Shown here piece after piece: positions 1 to 14,184 of a stretch of DNA of 64,000 nt (positions are counted from its first letter, which is position 1; each line of letters starts with the position of its first letter). This stretch comes from Mycoplasma struthionis. Lineage in GTDB: Bacteria; Bacillota_I; Bacilli_A; Mycoplasmatales; Metamycoplasmataceae. The position numbers and the translations under genes are program-made. The stretch covers positions 310,001-374,000 of the forward strand of contig NZ_CP034044.1 of NCBI RefSeq assembly GCF_003855455.1, given 5' to 3'. The notes beneath the pieces are model-generated. The model worked only from the letters and a program-made list of their open reading frames with translations. It did not search any database and was not told where the DNA came from.

Positions 1-510
1 TTTTTTAAGTTTTAAAACAATTTTTTTAGCTTTGTTTAAAAACTCAAAATAGTTTTTCATAATGTTAAAATCATCAAAACAATGTTTTTTAATTTCTTTA
101 TTATTCTTTTTTAATTTTTTATTATAAAAGTTTAGTTTTTTTAAAGTTTTTCAACTTTTAAAAAAACAATCTAAGTTTCAAAGATTATGATTTTCTTTAT
201 GTCTTAATTCAATCATTTCTAATTCATGTCTTTGTTTTTTAAAAAGCTTAAAATTTTCTTCATTATCTCAATATAAATCATTTATTTTAGCTAAATAGCT
301 TTCTTTTTTAATAAATCCAGATAATTGATTAAAATTAATTTTTAGTTTTTCATTATAATCTTTGTATTTTAATAATAGATTTTGATACTTTTCTTTTTTT
401 AGTTTCAAAAATAAATGAGAAAAATAGTATCAAAAATAAAATAGTGAAATAATTAATAATAAACTTAAAGCAATTAAAATTATGACTAGAATCTTGCTTG
501 AATAACTCAT
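1..510 (-). CDS. Membrane-anchored coiled-coil protein, 3' part outside window
   Basis: The frame is open from an ATG to the window edge, so at least 170 residues are seen and the C-terminus is missing. One hydrophobic segment (about residues 6-28) is followed by a highly charged Lys/Glu/Asn-rich stretch with heptad-like spacing, giving a single-pass protein with a long cytoplasmic coiled coil. Four in-frame TGA codons fall where Trp is plausible (for example LYWDNEEN). The topology resembles EzrA-type division proteins, but no diagnostic motif is visible and I do not assign a function. No Shine-Dalgarno sequence precedes the start. The gene is divergent from rpmG and separated from it by only 70 bases. 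Confidence 0.7.
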
Positions 511-568
511 AATTAAAATTATAAATTAATAATGTTAGTAATTTTTTAAAAAAAATCAATGATTTAAT

Positions 569-574
569 TATAAT
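569..574 (+). promoter_or_regulatory. -10 box (TATAAT) for rpmG-secE-nusG
   Basis: A perfect TATAAT ends six bases before the rpmG ATG and no Shine-Dalgarno sequence lies between. Transcription would begin at or next to the start codon, which predicts a leaderless mRNA. Confidence 0.55.
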
Positions 575-580
575 TTTAAT

Positions 581-727
581 ATGAAAAAAGGCAAAAAAGT
601 TTCTTTAGCATGTCAAGAATGCTTACACAAAAATTATGTTTTAGCTAAAAGTTCAGAAGCTAGACTAGAATTAAATAAGTTTTGTAAATACTGTAATAAA
701 TCAACTTTACATAAGGAAGAAAAATAA
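581..727 (+). CDS. rpmG: Ribosomal protein L33
   Basis: A 48-residue basic protein of the large ribosomal subunit. It keeps the two zinc-binding pairs of the C+ form, CQEC near residue 11 and CKYC near residue 35, followed by STLHKE near the C-terminus. Length is typical for L33. Its TAA stop overlaps the ATG of secE by one base and nusG follows, the conserved rpmG-secE-nusG order. The start is chosen because it is the only ATG giving the family N-terminus and because a -10 box lies just upstream. Confidence 0.95.
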   Translation: MKKGKKVSLACQECLHKNYVLAKSSEARLELNKFCKYCNKSTLHKEEK

Positions 728-936
728 TGAAAAAAAGCAATGAAAATCAAGAATTAAAAAACTCAACAATGAAAAATTGAGTTAAAGAAATAAAAAGAAT
801 TAATTGAGCAAGAGCACCTAAAGCTTGAAAATGATTTGGATTAACAATGGCTTTTTTGATTGTATTAGGAATTTTTTGTTTTTTAATTACTTTAAGTTTT
901 ACAAGTTTATGAAATTTAGTTGGAATTAAAGCTTAA
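727..936 (+). CDS. secE: Preprotein translocase subunit SecE
   Basis: A 69-residue protein with a basic, Trp-containing amphipathic N-terminal half (VKEIKRINWARAP, about residues 19-31) and one C-terminal transmembrane helix (about 40-62). This is the minimal SecE layout: the surface helix and membrane span that clamp SecY in the export channel. Five TGA codons are read as Trp, and the protein would be destroyed under the standard code. Start overlap with rpmG and the nusG gene 12 bases downstream confirm the assignment by context. Confidence 0.93.
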
Positions 937-948
937 TTAGGAGATGCT

Positions 949-1527
949 ATGATTAAAGATTTTAAATGATATATGATTTCTACAGTTTCAGGAAAAGAAG
1001 ATAATGTTGTTGAAGCTTTATGAAACAAAATAAAAACTCAAAATATGGAAGATTATTTTTCTGAATCAAAAGTATTTAAATGTCCACATTTATCAAATAA
1101 AGAACTAGAGAAAAAAACTAGAGGTGAAGATTATTCTATTAGATATATTAATATTTATAAAGGATATATCTTTTTAAAAATGATTATGACCGATGATTCT
1201 TGATATTTAGTTCGGAACATACAATATGTAACAGGTTTAGTAGGATCTAGTGGAAAAGGTGCTAAACCAACTCCAATAAGTGAAAAAAGTTTCCAAAAAA
1301 TGGTTGATAAAGAAAAAGAACTAAATGAAAAATTTGAAAGTGGAAATATAGAAACTGGTTTTAAAGAAGGTGTAATTGTAAAAATTATCACTGGACCATA
1401 TAAAGGTGAAATTGGTGAAATTATTAAAAATAGTGACCAAACCCAAAAAGCTTTTGTTAATATAGAACAATTCGGAAGAAAAGTACCAACTGAATTTGAC
1501 TATGAAGATTTAGAAATTTGTGTTTAA
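949..1527 (+). CDS. nusG: Transcription termination/antitermination factor NusG
   Basis: A 192-residue protein. The N-terminal NGN domain starts KDFKWYMISTVSGKE, followed by a family-typical VTGLVGSSGKG..PTP stretch (about residues 88-106) and a C-terminal KOW motif with GPYKGEIGEI (about 147-156). It binds RNA polymerase and links it to ribosomes or Rho. AGGAG lies six bases before the ATG. TGA is read as Trp three times. An insertion between NGN strands, common in mollicutes, makes it slightly longer than the bacterial norm. It ends the operon; a hairpin terminator follows directly. Confidence 0.95.
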
Positions 1528-1532
1528 TAATA

Positions 1533-1555
1533 ATAGGCAAACGCCTATTTTTTTA
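1533..1555 (+). terminator. Intrinsic terminator after nusG
   Basis: Inverted repeat ATAGGC / GCCTAT with a four-base loop followed by a run of seven T. Confidence 0.85.
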
Positions 1556-1603
1556 TGCCCAAAAAAATAATTATCTTTTTTAAACATATTTTAAAAAACT
1601 GTG

Positions 1604-1609
1604 TATAAT
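1604..1609 (+). promoter_or_regulatory. -10 box of the rRNA operon
   Basis: TATAAT about 100 bases before the 16S gene, preceded by TG-rich sequence. No good -35 box is seen at 17 bases. The leader carries a TTCTTTGAAAAC element that recurs before the 23S gene and resembles an antitermination or processing element. Confidence 0.6.
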
Positions 1610-1646
1610 AATAATTGTGCTTATATAAATAGTAAGCGCGAAGATA

Positions 1647-1672
1647 GTTCTTTGAAAACTGGATACAAATAC
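1647..1672 (+). other. 5' arm of 16S precursor processing stem
   Basis: This segment is nearly perfectly complementary to 3257-3280, just after the 16S gene, so pre-16S RNA would be closed by a long helix of the kind cut by RNase III. The few mismatches are consistent with an imperfect processing stem. Confidence 0.7.
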
Positions 1673-1709
1673 CATAACGTCAATTTATTTTCAATAATAT
1701 AGATAACAT

Positions 1710-3230
<1,521 letters not shown>

Positions 3231-3420
3231 ACGGAGTACACTAGTTATGGAGTAATATTTGTATCCAGTTTTGAGAGAACAATCTCTCAATTTTGTTCTT
3301 TGAAAACTGAATAACGACATTGATATATTAATTAATATTTCAAAGTTTAGATCAACCTATAGAATACAAAATTATAGACAAACAATAGGTCATACAACAA
3401 ATATAACAAAACAACTATTA
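3231..3420 (+). other. 16S-23S spacer without tRNA; processing arms
   Basis: No cloverleaf is present. The spacer holds the 3' arm of the 16S stem (3257-3280) and then, from 3295, the 5' arm of the 23S stem, which starts with the same GTTCTTTGAAAACTG element found before 16S and pairs with 6337-6362. Confidence 0.75.
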
Positions 3421-6315
<2,895 letters not shown>

Positions 6316-6336
6316 AATTTTATAGCGAGATTTAAA

Positions 6337-6362
6337 ATTGTCGTATTCAGTTTTCAGAGAAC
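6337..6362 (+). other. 3' arm of 23S precursor processing stem
   Basis: Near-complement of 3295-3321 upstream of 23S. Pairing would enclose the entire 23S gene for RNase III processing. Confidence 0.7.
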
Positions 6363-6366
6363 GATT

Positions 6367-6395
6367 AAAAAGTGTTTAAATTAAGCACTTTTTTA
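6367..6395 (+). terminator. Terminator of the rRNA operon
   Basis: AAAAAGTGTTTAA / TTAAGCACTTTTT hairpin (one G-T pair) followed by T-rich sequence. Confidence 0.75.
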
Positions 6396-6418
6396 TTTTA
6401 TTTTAAAAAAATATAAAT

Positions 6419-6581
6419 AAAAAGAAAACTGACTTTGAAGGAGTATCAAAGCCAGTCATTGAGTATTGAGTTTGCCGAAAACAGGCTCCGCAGACCCGGT
6501 TTTCAATTATTCAGAGAAATAAGCATTAAGCTCGGATAAGACATTTATTAAATAAATCCAATTTTTATTCAAAATTGAACT
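6419..6581 (-). ncRNA. Unassigned small RNA with own promoter and terminator
   Basis: A minus-strand transcription unit of about 160 bases with no usable reading frame. Upstream is an extended -10 box, TGCTATAAT. The 3' end is a strong hairpin, GACTGGCTTTGA / TTCAAAGTCAG, followed by TTTTCTTTTT. In between are at least two more hairpins: TTATT / AATAA around TTCTCTG, and GAAAACCGG / CCTGTTTTC around GTCTGCGGA. The segment is distinctly richer in GC than neighbouring intergenic DNA. It lacks the SRP RNA tetraloop core, tmRNA ends, the RNase P RNA core and 5S features, so I cannot name a family. It converges with the rRNA operon. Confidence 0.65.
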
Positions 6582-6587
6582 ACTAAT

Positions 6588-6596
6588 ATTATAGCA
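6588..6596 (-). promoter_or_regulatory. Extended -10 promoter of the small RNA
   Basis: TGCTATAAT on the minus strand, about seven bases before the predicted RNA start. It diverges from the M42 aminopeptidase gene. Confidence 0.6.
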
Positions 6597-6668
6597 TATC
6601 TTAAATAAATAAAACAAATAATTTATAATTATTAAAGATAAATGAGATTTATTAAATAAGGAGATAGA

Positions 6669-7754
6669 ATGACAAGAGAAGAACAATTTAAAAAACGTTT
6701 AATTACCTATATGGAATTAGAAGGTATGTCACGTTATGAAGATAATATAGTAGAAGAATTAAAGAAAAATATTAATTTAAAAAAATTTGAAGTTTCAAGA
6801 GATAATTTAGGTTCTGTTATATTTCATAAAAAATCTAAAAATCCAAATTCTCCAAGAGTTATGATAGCAGCTCATATGGACGAAGTTGGGTATGTTGTTA
6901 GAAATATAGATCCTAAAGGTCAACTTTATTTATCAAGTGTTGGTGGAATTTGACCAACAACAGTTATTGGAACAAAAGCAAAATTAAAAGTATCAAACGG
7001 TAAAGAATTTATTGGTTTATTTGGTCATACATCAATTCATATTTTACAAGCTGATGAAAGAGAAAAAGCAGTTTCAGAAATGAAACTATATGCGGATTTT
7101 GGTTTTAAAAGTGAAGAAGATGCAAAAAATAATGGTGTAGAAATTGGTGATTTAGTTTATTTAAGTGGTGAAACAATTCATTTTGCTGACCCTAATTTAA
7201 TTGGTGGTAAAGCTATGGATAACCGTGCTGGTGTTACAGTTCTTGAATATATTTCAAAACAAGTGGAAGATTTAGATTTAGATGTTGATTTATATTTAGT
7301 TGGAACAGTTCAAGAAGAAGTTGGAACTAGAGGTGCTAAAAGCTCAGTTAAATTAGTTAAACCACAAGTTGCTTTTGCTTTAGACACATGTGCATCACAT
7401 GATACACCAAATACAATACCAGGAAATACTAAATTATATTCAGGAGCTGCTTTAAGATTAAAAGATCGTGGAACTATGATGGATCCTAAATTAGTAAACT
7501 TTGTTTATAATTTATCAAAAGAAAAACAAATACCAGCTTATAAATTTGTTGCTATGGGTGGTGGTACAGATGCAGCTGAACTTCAATTTGCTGACGGTGG
7601 AGCTGCTACATTAACAATCTCATTACCTCAAAGATATCTACACTCACCAATTGGTGTTTGTGCAATAAGCGATTTATTAGCTGCTGGTGATTTATTAGTT
7701 GAATTTTTAAAATCATTTAACGAAAAAGAATATAACGAAATAAAATACAAATAA
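6669..7754 (+). CDS. M42 family glutamyl/leucyl aminopeptidase
   Basis: A 361-residue cytoplasmic metalloaminopeptidase of the FrvX/PepA (M42) type, which trims peptides with two metal ions and forms large oligomers. Metal and catalytic signatures are all visible: AAHMDEVG (His69, Asp71), GKAMDNRAG, QEEVGTRGA (the Glu-Glu pair), FALDTC, and LHSPIG near the C-terminus with the last metal His. The length is typical. AAGGAGAT precedes the ATG at good spacing. One TGA codes for Trp (SSVGGIWP). It stands alone between the small RNA and tsaE. Substrate preference cannot be read from sequence. Confidence 0.93.
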
Positions 7755-7802
7755 ATGTATTTTATTTTTTTAATTGGCTAATTTTAAAACACCTTTTTAA
7801 GT

Positions 7803-7808
7803 TATAAT
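7803..7808 (+). promoter_or_regulatory. -10 box for the tsaE cluster
   Basis: TATAAT about 27 bases before the tsaE start; AAGGAG lies in the intervening leader. Confidence 0.5.
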
Positions 7809-7835
7809 TATATAAATAAATATAAGGAGCAAACA

Positions 7836-8222
7836 TTGAAATTTGTATTTAAAAAAGACGAAAAACTTGATTCTTTAGTTGACTATATTTTATCATTTAA
7901 AAATCTAGAAGCAATTTTATTAAACGGTGAATTAGGAGCTGGTAAAACCACTTTAGTTTCTCAAATAGCTAAAAAATTGAATATAACTAAACCAATAGTT
8001 TCACCAACATTCAATACTATTTTAATTTATGATAAATTAGTACATATTGATGCTTATAAACTTACTGGTGATTTATTTGCTTATGAAGATTATTTTGAAG
8101 ACAAATTAGTAGCAATTGAATGAGCTAAAAATATTAAACATGACTTTAAAAATTATTTAGAAATCAATGTTTATTTTGATAAAGATCAAAACCATGTTTT
8201 TGAAATATTAAATAAGGAGTAA
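7836..8222 (+). CDS. tsaE: tRNA t6A biosynthesis ATPase TsaE
   Basis: A 128-residue P-loop ATPase that works with TsaB and TsaD to make threonylcarbamoyl-adenosine at position 37 of tRNA. Walker A is GELGAGKTT (about residues 32-40), followed by SPTFNTI and HIDAYKL, both characteristic of the family, and an AIEWAKNI near residue 96. The start is a TTG five bases after AAGGAGCAAACA-type leader; no ATG fits. Its last codons contain the Shine-Dalgarno sequence (AAGGAG) of tsaB, which starts two bases later, so translation is coupled. Confidence 0.92.
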
Positions 8223-8223
8223 T

Positions 8224-8787
8224 ATGAAATTATTTATTGAAACATCTTTGGATGATTTAATAATTACCAAAATAGAAAACAACATTGTTTCAGATTTTTT
8301 ACATATTGAAAAATTAACTAAAAAAAGTGATGAATTTTTTAATAAACTAAATACAGTAATTAAAAAAGAAGACAGAAAAAATCTAAAAGCTGTTTATGTA
8401 ACAATTGGTCCTGGAAGTTTTACAGGTGCAAGAGTTGGCTTTTTAGTTGCTCGAACTTTAGCTCAAATTTCAAAAATAAAATTATACGTTGCTCCAAGTT
8501 ATGAACTTTTAAAAACACAAAAGAAGTTATTAAATCAAGATTGAAAAAAGATTGTAATTAAAGCTAATAAACACAACAACTATTTAATTGATTTATCTTT
8601 TAAAAAACCAAAAGTATCAATAACAAATGAAATAAAAGAATATGATAATTTAGATTTTTCATTATTTAAAAATAATATATCTTTATATTTAAAATCTTTT
8701 AAAAGAGTTTGAAATCTAAATAAAGCAAGTCTTTTATATTTCCATGAACCTCAAATAGGAAAAGTTGAAAACAAAGGAGATAATTAA
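8224..8787 (+). CDS. tsaB: tRNA t6A biosynthesis protein TsaB
   Basis: A 187-residue inactive ASKHA-fold partner of TsaD. The family signature TIGPGSFTGARVG is near residues 60-72 and is followed by the helix FLVARTLAQ. The first strand MKLFIETS replaces the usual LAIDTS. The C-terminal half is short and divergent, as in other mollicutes. TGA is read as Trp twice. It lies between tsaE and tsaD in an apparent three-gene operon. Confidence 0.9.
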
Positions 8788-8788
8788 A

Positions 8789-9721
8789 ATGTTGATTTTA
8801 GCTATTGAAAGTTCTCATGATGATACCTCTTTTGCTTTACTAAAAGATAATAATTTAATCTGAATGCAAACTCTTTCTCAGATTGAAGTTCACAAAAAAT
8901 ACGGTGGAACAGTTCCTGAAATTGCTTCACGTCTTCATGTTCAAAACATTGGTTTTTTAGTTAATAAATTAAAAAAAGTTGTTAATTTAAAAGAAATAAA
9001 TTATGTAGCTTATACAAAAGAACCTGGCTTAGTTGGTTCTTTACAAGTGGGTTATTTAGTTGCTGAAACAATTGCAAATTATTTAGATATTCCTTCTTTA
9101 CCTTTAAATCATTTAGAAGGTCATTTTTATTCAGCTTTTATTAATAAAGATGTGATTTATCCAGCCTTAGGTCTTTTAGTTTCTGGAGGACACAGTCAAA
9201 TTCTTTTATATAAATCAAAAAACGAATTTGAAATAATGGGTGAGACTCAAGATGATGCTGTTGGAGAAGTTTATGATAAAGTTGCAAGAAAACTAAATCT
9301 AGGTTTTCCGGGTGGTCCTTTAATTGATAATTTATGATTAGAAAACAATAAATTTATTCAAAATAAACTAACAATTCCTAAAACAGATAAAGAATTTAAC
9401 TTTTCTTTTAGTGGTTTAAAAACTCAAATAATTAATTTAATTAATAATGATATAAATAGAAAAATAAATCCAGACATTAAATATTATGCAACAACTTTCC
9501 AAAATACAGTTATTGAATATTTAAAAGAACATATGCAAAAAGCAATAGAAATTTATAAACCAAACTGTATTGTTTTAGCTGGCGGAGTTAGTGCTAATAA
9601 AGGTATAAGAGAAATGTTTTTAAAATTACATAAAAATGTTTATTTACCTGAATTTCAATATACAACAGATAACGCCATGATGATAGCAAGATTAGCTTAT
9701 GAAAAATTAAGAAAGGATTAG
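8789..9721 (+). CDS. tsaD: tRNA N6-threonylcarbamoyl transferase TsaD
   Basis: A 310-residue catalytic subunit that transfers threonylcarbamoyl from TC-AMP to A37 of ANN-decoding tRNAs. Seen motifs: AIESSHDDTS at the N-terminus, KYGGTVPEIASRLH, the metal-binding HLEGH (about residues 109-113), LLVSGGHSQ, GETQDDAVGEVYDKVAR, FSFSGLKT and VLAGGVSANKG near the C-terminus. AAAGGAG sits 10 bases before the ATG inside the tsaB end. Length is slightly below the bacterial norm of about 335-340. Confidence 0.96.
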
Positions 9722-9723
9722 CA

Positions 9724-10275
9724 ATGTGAAAATATATAAAAAGTGCTTCTGATAAAAAAAGTTGATATGAACACAGCGAAAAAGAACTTATTTTTTGAGG
9801 TAGATCAAATGTTGGAAAATCTAGCTTAATAAATGCTCTAGCTAATCAAAAAATTGCTAAAACATCTTCAACTCCAGGTAGAACTAGATTAGTCAATTAT
9901 TTTTTAACTAATAATCAAAAAATAATTGTAGATTTACCAGGTTATGGCTATGCTACAATGTCAAAAACTGATCAACAAAAAGTTGCAAATATAATTGATG
10001 ATTATTTTACTAATTCAGAAAATCAAAAAACAGTATGTTTATTAATTGATGCTAAAATTGGTTTTAGTCCTATTGATTTAGAAATGATTGATTATTTAAG
10101 ATCTTTAAACATTCATTTTGATATCATCATAACAAAAATTGATAAAGCAAATCAATCTCAAAAACATAGAGTAAAAACACAAGCATTAACCTTTAGTAAT
10201 GAAATCAACATTTTTTTAGTTTCATCAGCTAAAAAAATAGGCATTTTAGATATAATTGATTTTTATCAATTATAA
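9724..10275 (+). CDS. engB: Ribosome biogenesis GTPase EngB (YsxC/YihA)
   Basis: A 183-residue small GTPase needed for 50S assembly. G1 is GRSNVGKSS (about residues 26-34), G2 lies in SSTPGRTRLVNY, G3 in DLPGYGYA and G4 in ITKIDK, with VSSAKK as G5. It starts with ATG two bases after the tsaD stop. TGA is read as Trp three times near the N-terminus. It appears to be the last gene of the tsaE-tsaB-tsaD unit. Confidence 0.95.
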
Positions 10276-10297
10276 AGGGAATGCTTGTTTTTTCATA

Positions 10298-10303
10298 TAT
10301 AAT
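10298..10303 (+). promoter_or_regulatory. -10 box of gdpP
   Basis: TATAAT eight bases before the gdpP ATG with no Shine-Dalgarno sequence, predicting a leaderless or almost leaderless mRNA. Confidence 0.55.
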
Positions 10304-10311
10304 TAATTTGT

Positions 10312-12273
10312 ATGAACGAAAAAAATAAGAAAAAACTTTTTTTGATATTAGAAATAATCTTTTTATTTTTACTCCCAAGTATTTTGTTTATGGTGGGAGT
10401 TTTTAAACTAAACACTTTAGGCAAGATTATTACTTCTGTAATTTATTTAGTTTTCATTATCTCTACAGGAATTTATTTAATTTTTGCTTTGATTAAATAT
10501 TCAAGGAGTGTTACAGTTTCTAAAAAATCACTTGATTATTTTGTTCAAACAGAAGCAGGACAATATGGAATTGGAATTATAGTCTTTTTAGACGCTGGTT
10601 CAATTTCATGAGTTTCTCCTTTTGTTAAAGAACGGTTTGGAAGCATTATAGGTCAAAATCTTAAAGATGTATTTGACATAAAAGAGTGAAATAATAATAA
10701 CGTTGATTTTGAATTTAAACATGAAAATCAAGAATATGAAGTCCATGTTATGTTTGAAAGAAACTTTGTTATTTTAAAAGACATAACTGTTCAAAATAAC
10801 TTATTAAGTGATTATAAAAGACAAAGAATTGTTTTTGGAGAAATAAGCATTGATAACATCGACTTATATCAAGCCTCATTACCACAAGAAGAATTATTTA
10901 AGATTTATACTTTGATAGTTAACATTCTTGATGAATTATCAAAAAAATACAACTTAATTTATCGCCAATACGAAAATGGTCGTTTCTTTTTAATAACAAA
11001 TCAAGAAACTCTAGAAACTTTAGAAAAAAATAATTTTGCGGCTTTTCAAAACATTAATAGCCGTTCAGTTTCTAAAGATATTTCAATAACAATATCTGGT
11101 GGTTTTTCATTTGGTATTTTTAAAGATGATACATTAGACCAACTTGCAAAAGATGCTCTAATGCAATCACAAACAAGAGGTGGCGATCAAATAACAGTAC
11201 TAACCAAAAATGAAAAACCAAGACATTATGGTTCAGTTACTGAAATTGAAGTTAATTTTTCAAGAACTAATCTTAACTATATGGCTAAAAACTTGATTGC
11301 AAAATTATCTTCTAAAAAGATTACTAAAGTTATTGCTTATGGACATAAGAACGCAGATTTAGATGCTTTAGGCTCAACTTTTGGAATCTATTCATTATCT
11401 AAAGCATTTGATAAAAAGGCTTATATTCAAAACGAAACATTTGATGATACAACACAAAGAGTGTTTAATAATTTAAGTAAAGAAATTAAAGATATATTTA
11501 TATCACCAAAAGAAGCTAGAGCACTTAGTGATGATAATACTTTAGTTGTAATTTGTGATACATCAGATGAAACAAGAATTGAAAATCAGTTAGCTTTTGA
11601 AAATATTAAAAAAGAAAATATTATTGTTTTAGATCACCACAGAATTACTAAAAATCCTGATTTTGCATATCATGAGAATTTATACATTGACTCATTTGCA
11701 TCATCAGCTAGTGAAATTGTGACAGAAATAATTGCAATCACAAACAATCAAGATAAAATTGATGAACTAACAGCTCAACTTTTATTAAATGGTATTTATC
11801 TTGATACAAATACTTTTCAAAAACAAACAACAGCAAAAACTTTCAATGCAGCATCTATATTACAAGAGTGAGGAGCTAAGATTTTAGTTTCAGTTAATAC
11901 TCTAAAAATGCAAGAAGAAGTTTATAAAGTTGTAAAAGAATTAATTTCTTCAATGCAAGAAGTTAAACCAGGCTATTTTTTAGCTTATAAAAATATCGAA
12001 ACTTCTACAGATATTATTTCAATGGCAGCAGATGAAATACTACGTGTTAATGGAAGAAAAGCGGCATTCGTTGTTGCAAAACTTTCAGGAACTAAAAAAT
12101 GCAAAATGTCTGCCCGTGGAATTAACACAAACGTTCAAATAATAGCTGAAGCTGTTAATGGTGGTGGGCACTATGGAACAGCAGCAGCAGAAACAAGTGA
12201 ACCAATTGAATTATTTGTAGATAACATTAAACAAGCAATAGTGAGTGTGAAAGATGAAAGTAATAATAATTAA
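10312..12273 (+). CDS. gdpP: Cyclic-di-AMP phosphodiesterase GdpP
   Basis: A 653-residue membrane enzyme that hydrolyses c-di-AMP. In order: two transmembrane helices (about residues 8-30 and 37-62), a PAS-like region, a degenerate GGDEF domain (about 170-310, where RGGDQIT replaces the active loop), a DHH catalytic domain with AYGHKNADLDALGS near residue 345 and LDHHRI near 442, and a DHHA1 domain with NGGGHYGTAAAE near 620. The length matches Firmicute GdpP. TGA is Trp in several places, including between the DHH and DHHA1 domains. Its 3' end overlaps rplI by 20 bases, the conserved gdpP-rplI-dnaB order. Confidence 0.95.
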
Positions 12274-12691
12274 AAAATATGAAAAATATAACTTAAATGA
12301 AATTGTTGAAGTAAATGATGGATTTGCAAAAAACTTTTTAATTAAAAATGGTTATGCTCAACCAGTTAATAAACAAACATTAGCAAATCTTGAAAGAGTT
12401 AGAAGTAATATAAGTGAACAACAAGCAAAAGAAAAAGCTAAAGCAGAAGAACTTAAAAAAGAAATTGAAAAATTAAGTTTAAACTTTACTTTAAAATCAA
12501 ATGGCAATATAGTTCATGGTAATATTACACACAAAGCAATAATTAAAGAATTATTAAAACATAATATCAAAGTAGACGTTCATAGTTTACAAGGCGAAAG
12601 TTACAATACTTTTGGTGTACATCAAGTATTTATTAAATTACATCCAGAAGTAATAGCACTTTTAAAGATTACAATTTTTGAAGAAAAATAA
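12254..12691 (+). CDS. rplI: Ribosomal protein L9
   Basis: A 145-residue large-subunit protein. The N-terminal RNA-binding domain has the family pattern MKVIIIKKYEKYNLNEIVEV and DGFAKNFLIKNGYA, then a long charged helix (about 50-80) and a C-terminal domain. Length is standard. It begins inside the last codons of gdpP, so it is probably translationally coupled, and dnaB follows 21 bases later. Confidence 0.95.
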   Translation: MKVIIIKKYEKYNLNEIVEVNDGFAKNFLIKNGYAQPVNKQTLANLERVRSNISEQQAKEKAKAEELKKEIEKLSLNFTLKSNGNIVHGNITHKAIIKELLKHNIKVDVHSLQGESYNTFGVHQVFIKLHPEVIALLKITIFEEK

Positions 12692-12712
12692 TAACTTATT
12701 AAGGGGTTTACA

Positions 12713-14179
12713 ATGGCACAAAAAGATATTTCAGTCCAAATTAAAGCATCTTTAAATAATGAAATTTCATTACTTGGTCTAATAATAGCAGATAACTCTG
12801 CTTATTTAAAAGTGGCTGAAATTGTTAAACCTGAAATGTTTTATTTCACTGCTAATCAAGTTTTATTTAGAGAATTAAAACAATATAATCTAGACAATCT
12901 TGGAAGTGACATTGTAGGCTTTTTAAACTTTTTAGTTAATAAAAAGAAAATAGAAGAAATAGATATGTCAAAATATCTTGACATAAATGAACCTTATGGA
13001 ACTAATTACATAAACTTTTTAATTCAAAATAGAGGCTTTGAAAAAGAAGTTAGTAGTTATGTAAAAAACCTCGTTGATTCATATAAAACAAGGCTTCTTT
13101 ATGCTTTATCTCAAAAAACTCAAAATGTTATTAATAATGAAGAGTTTAATATTGATGATTTAATAACTAAAGTTCAAGTTGATTTAATGAATCTTGACTT
13201 ATCAGAAATTAATGTTAATTTTCAACACGTATCTGATGTAGCGTCTGAGTTAGTTAGCGATATATTAAATAGAAGTAATAATGATGTTGGAGTTGGTCTT
13301 CAAACTGGGTTTCCAGAATTAGATAATTATTTAGTCGGTTTAAATCCAGGTTATTTTGTTATTCTAGCAGCACGTCCAGCCATGGGTAAAACTGCTTTTG
13401 CTTTGAATCTAGCAGTTAATATGGCTAAATCAAAAAACAAAAAAACACAAAAGAACTTAAATGTTTTATTATTTTCACTTGAAATGTCAAAAGCTCAACT
13501 TATACAAAGACTTTTAGCAATTGAATCAACTATTTCAATTCGTTCATTAAAAACAGGCGATCTTTCAAAAGATCAATTAGGGCTTTTATCATTTACTGTT
13601 CAAGCAATGCAAAAATGAAATATGTTTTTATGTGAAAAATCATCTTTAACTATTTCGGATATTATTACTATTTCAAAACGTTTTGCAGGTAAGACAAAAC
13701 CTGATATTATTATCATTGACTATTTACAATTAATTAATGGTGGAAGTGCTGAAAGTAGACATTTAGAAGTTGGTCGGATTTCTCGTTCATTAAAAATTTT
13801 GGCTGGTGAATTAGGTTGTCCTATTATTGCTCTTTCTCAACTTAACAGAAATGTTGAAAAAAGAGAAGATAAAACTCCTATTTTGGCTGACATTAATGAA
13901 TCAGGTTCAATTGAACAAGATGCTGATATTGTTCTGTTTCTATACCGTAAAGATTACTACACTTCTCGTAAGAAAAAAGATAAAGAAAACGAAAACACAG
14001 AGATTAGACCAATTGAAGGCGATTCAATGGATAACTTTTCTATAACTGATGTTATTGTTGCAAAAAATCGTCATGGTTCAACTGGTGTAGCTCAACTTAC
14101 TTTCATGCCAACTTACAACATGTTTGTTTCAAATACGAAAGCTGATATACATTTAAAAAATCAAAAGAAAGGAGAATAA
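12713..14179 (+). CDS. dnaB: Replicative DNA helicase DnaB
   Basis: A 488-residue hexameric helicase at the replication fork. The N-terminal primase-binding domain (about 1-130) is followed by the RecA-like domain with TGFPELDNYL, Walker A ARPAMGKTAF, FSLEMSKAQL, Walker B IIIIDYLQL, SQLNRNVE, DINESGSIEQDADIV, and VAKNRHG near the C-terminus. An in-frame TGA (QAMQKWNMFL) splits the gene under the standard code. AAGGGG lies upstream. It closes the gdpP-rplI-dnaB group. Confidence 0.95.
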
Positions 14180-14184
14180 TCTAG

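Noticed and set aside
3231..3420. Possible tRNA in the 16S-23S spacer and 5S after 23S
   Set aside because: No cloverleaf and no 5S core sequence can be found.
6480..6530. Plus-strand stretch TTCAGAGAAATAAGCAT resembling the U6 ACAGAGA box
   Set aside because: The promoter and terminator indicate minus-strand transcription; the likeness is short and probably chance.
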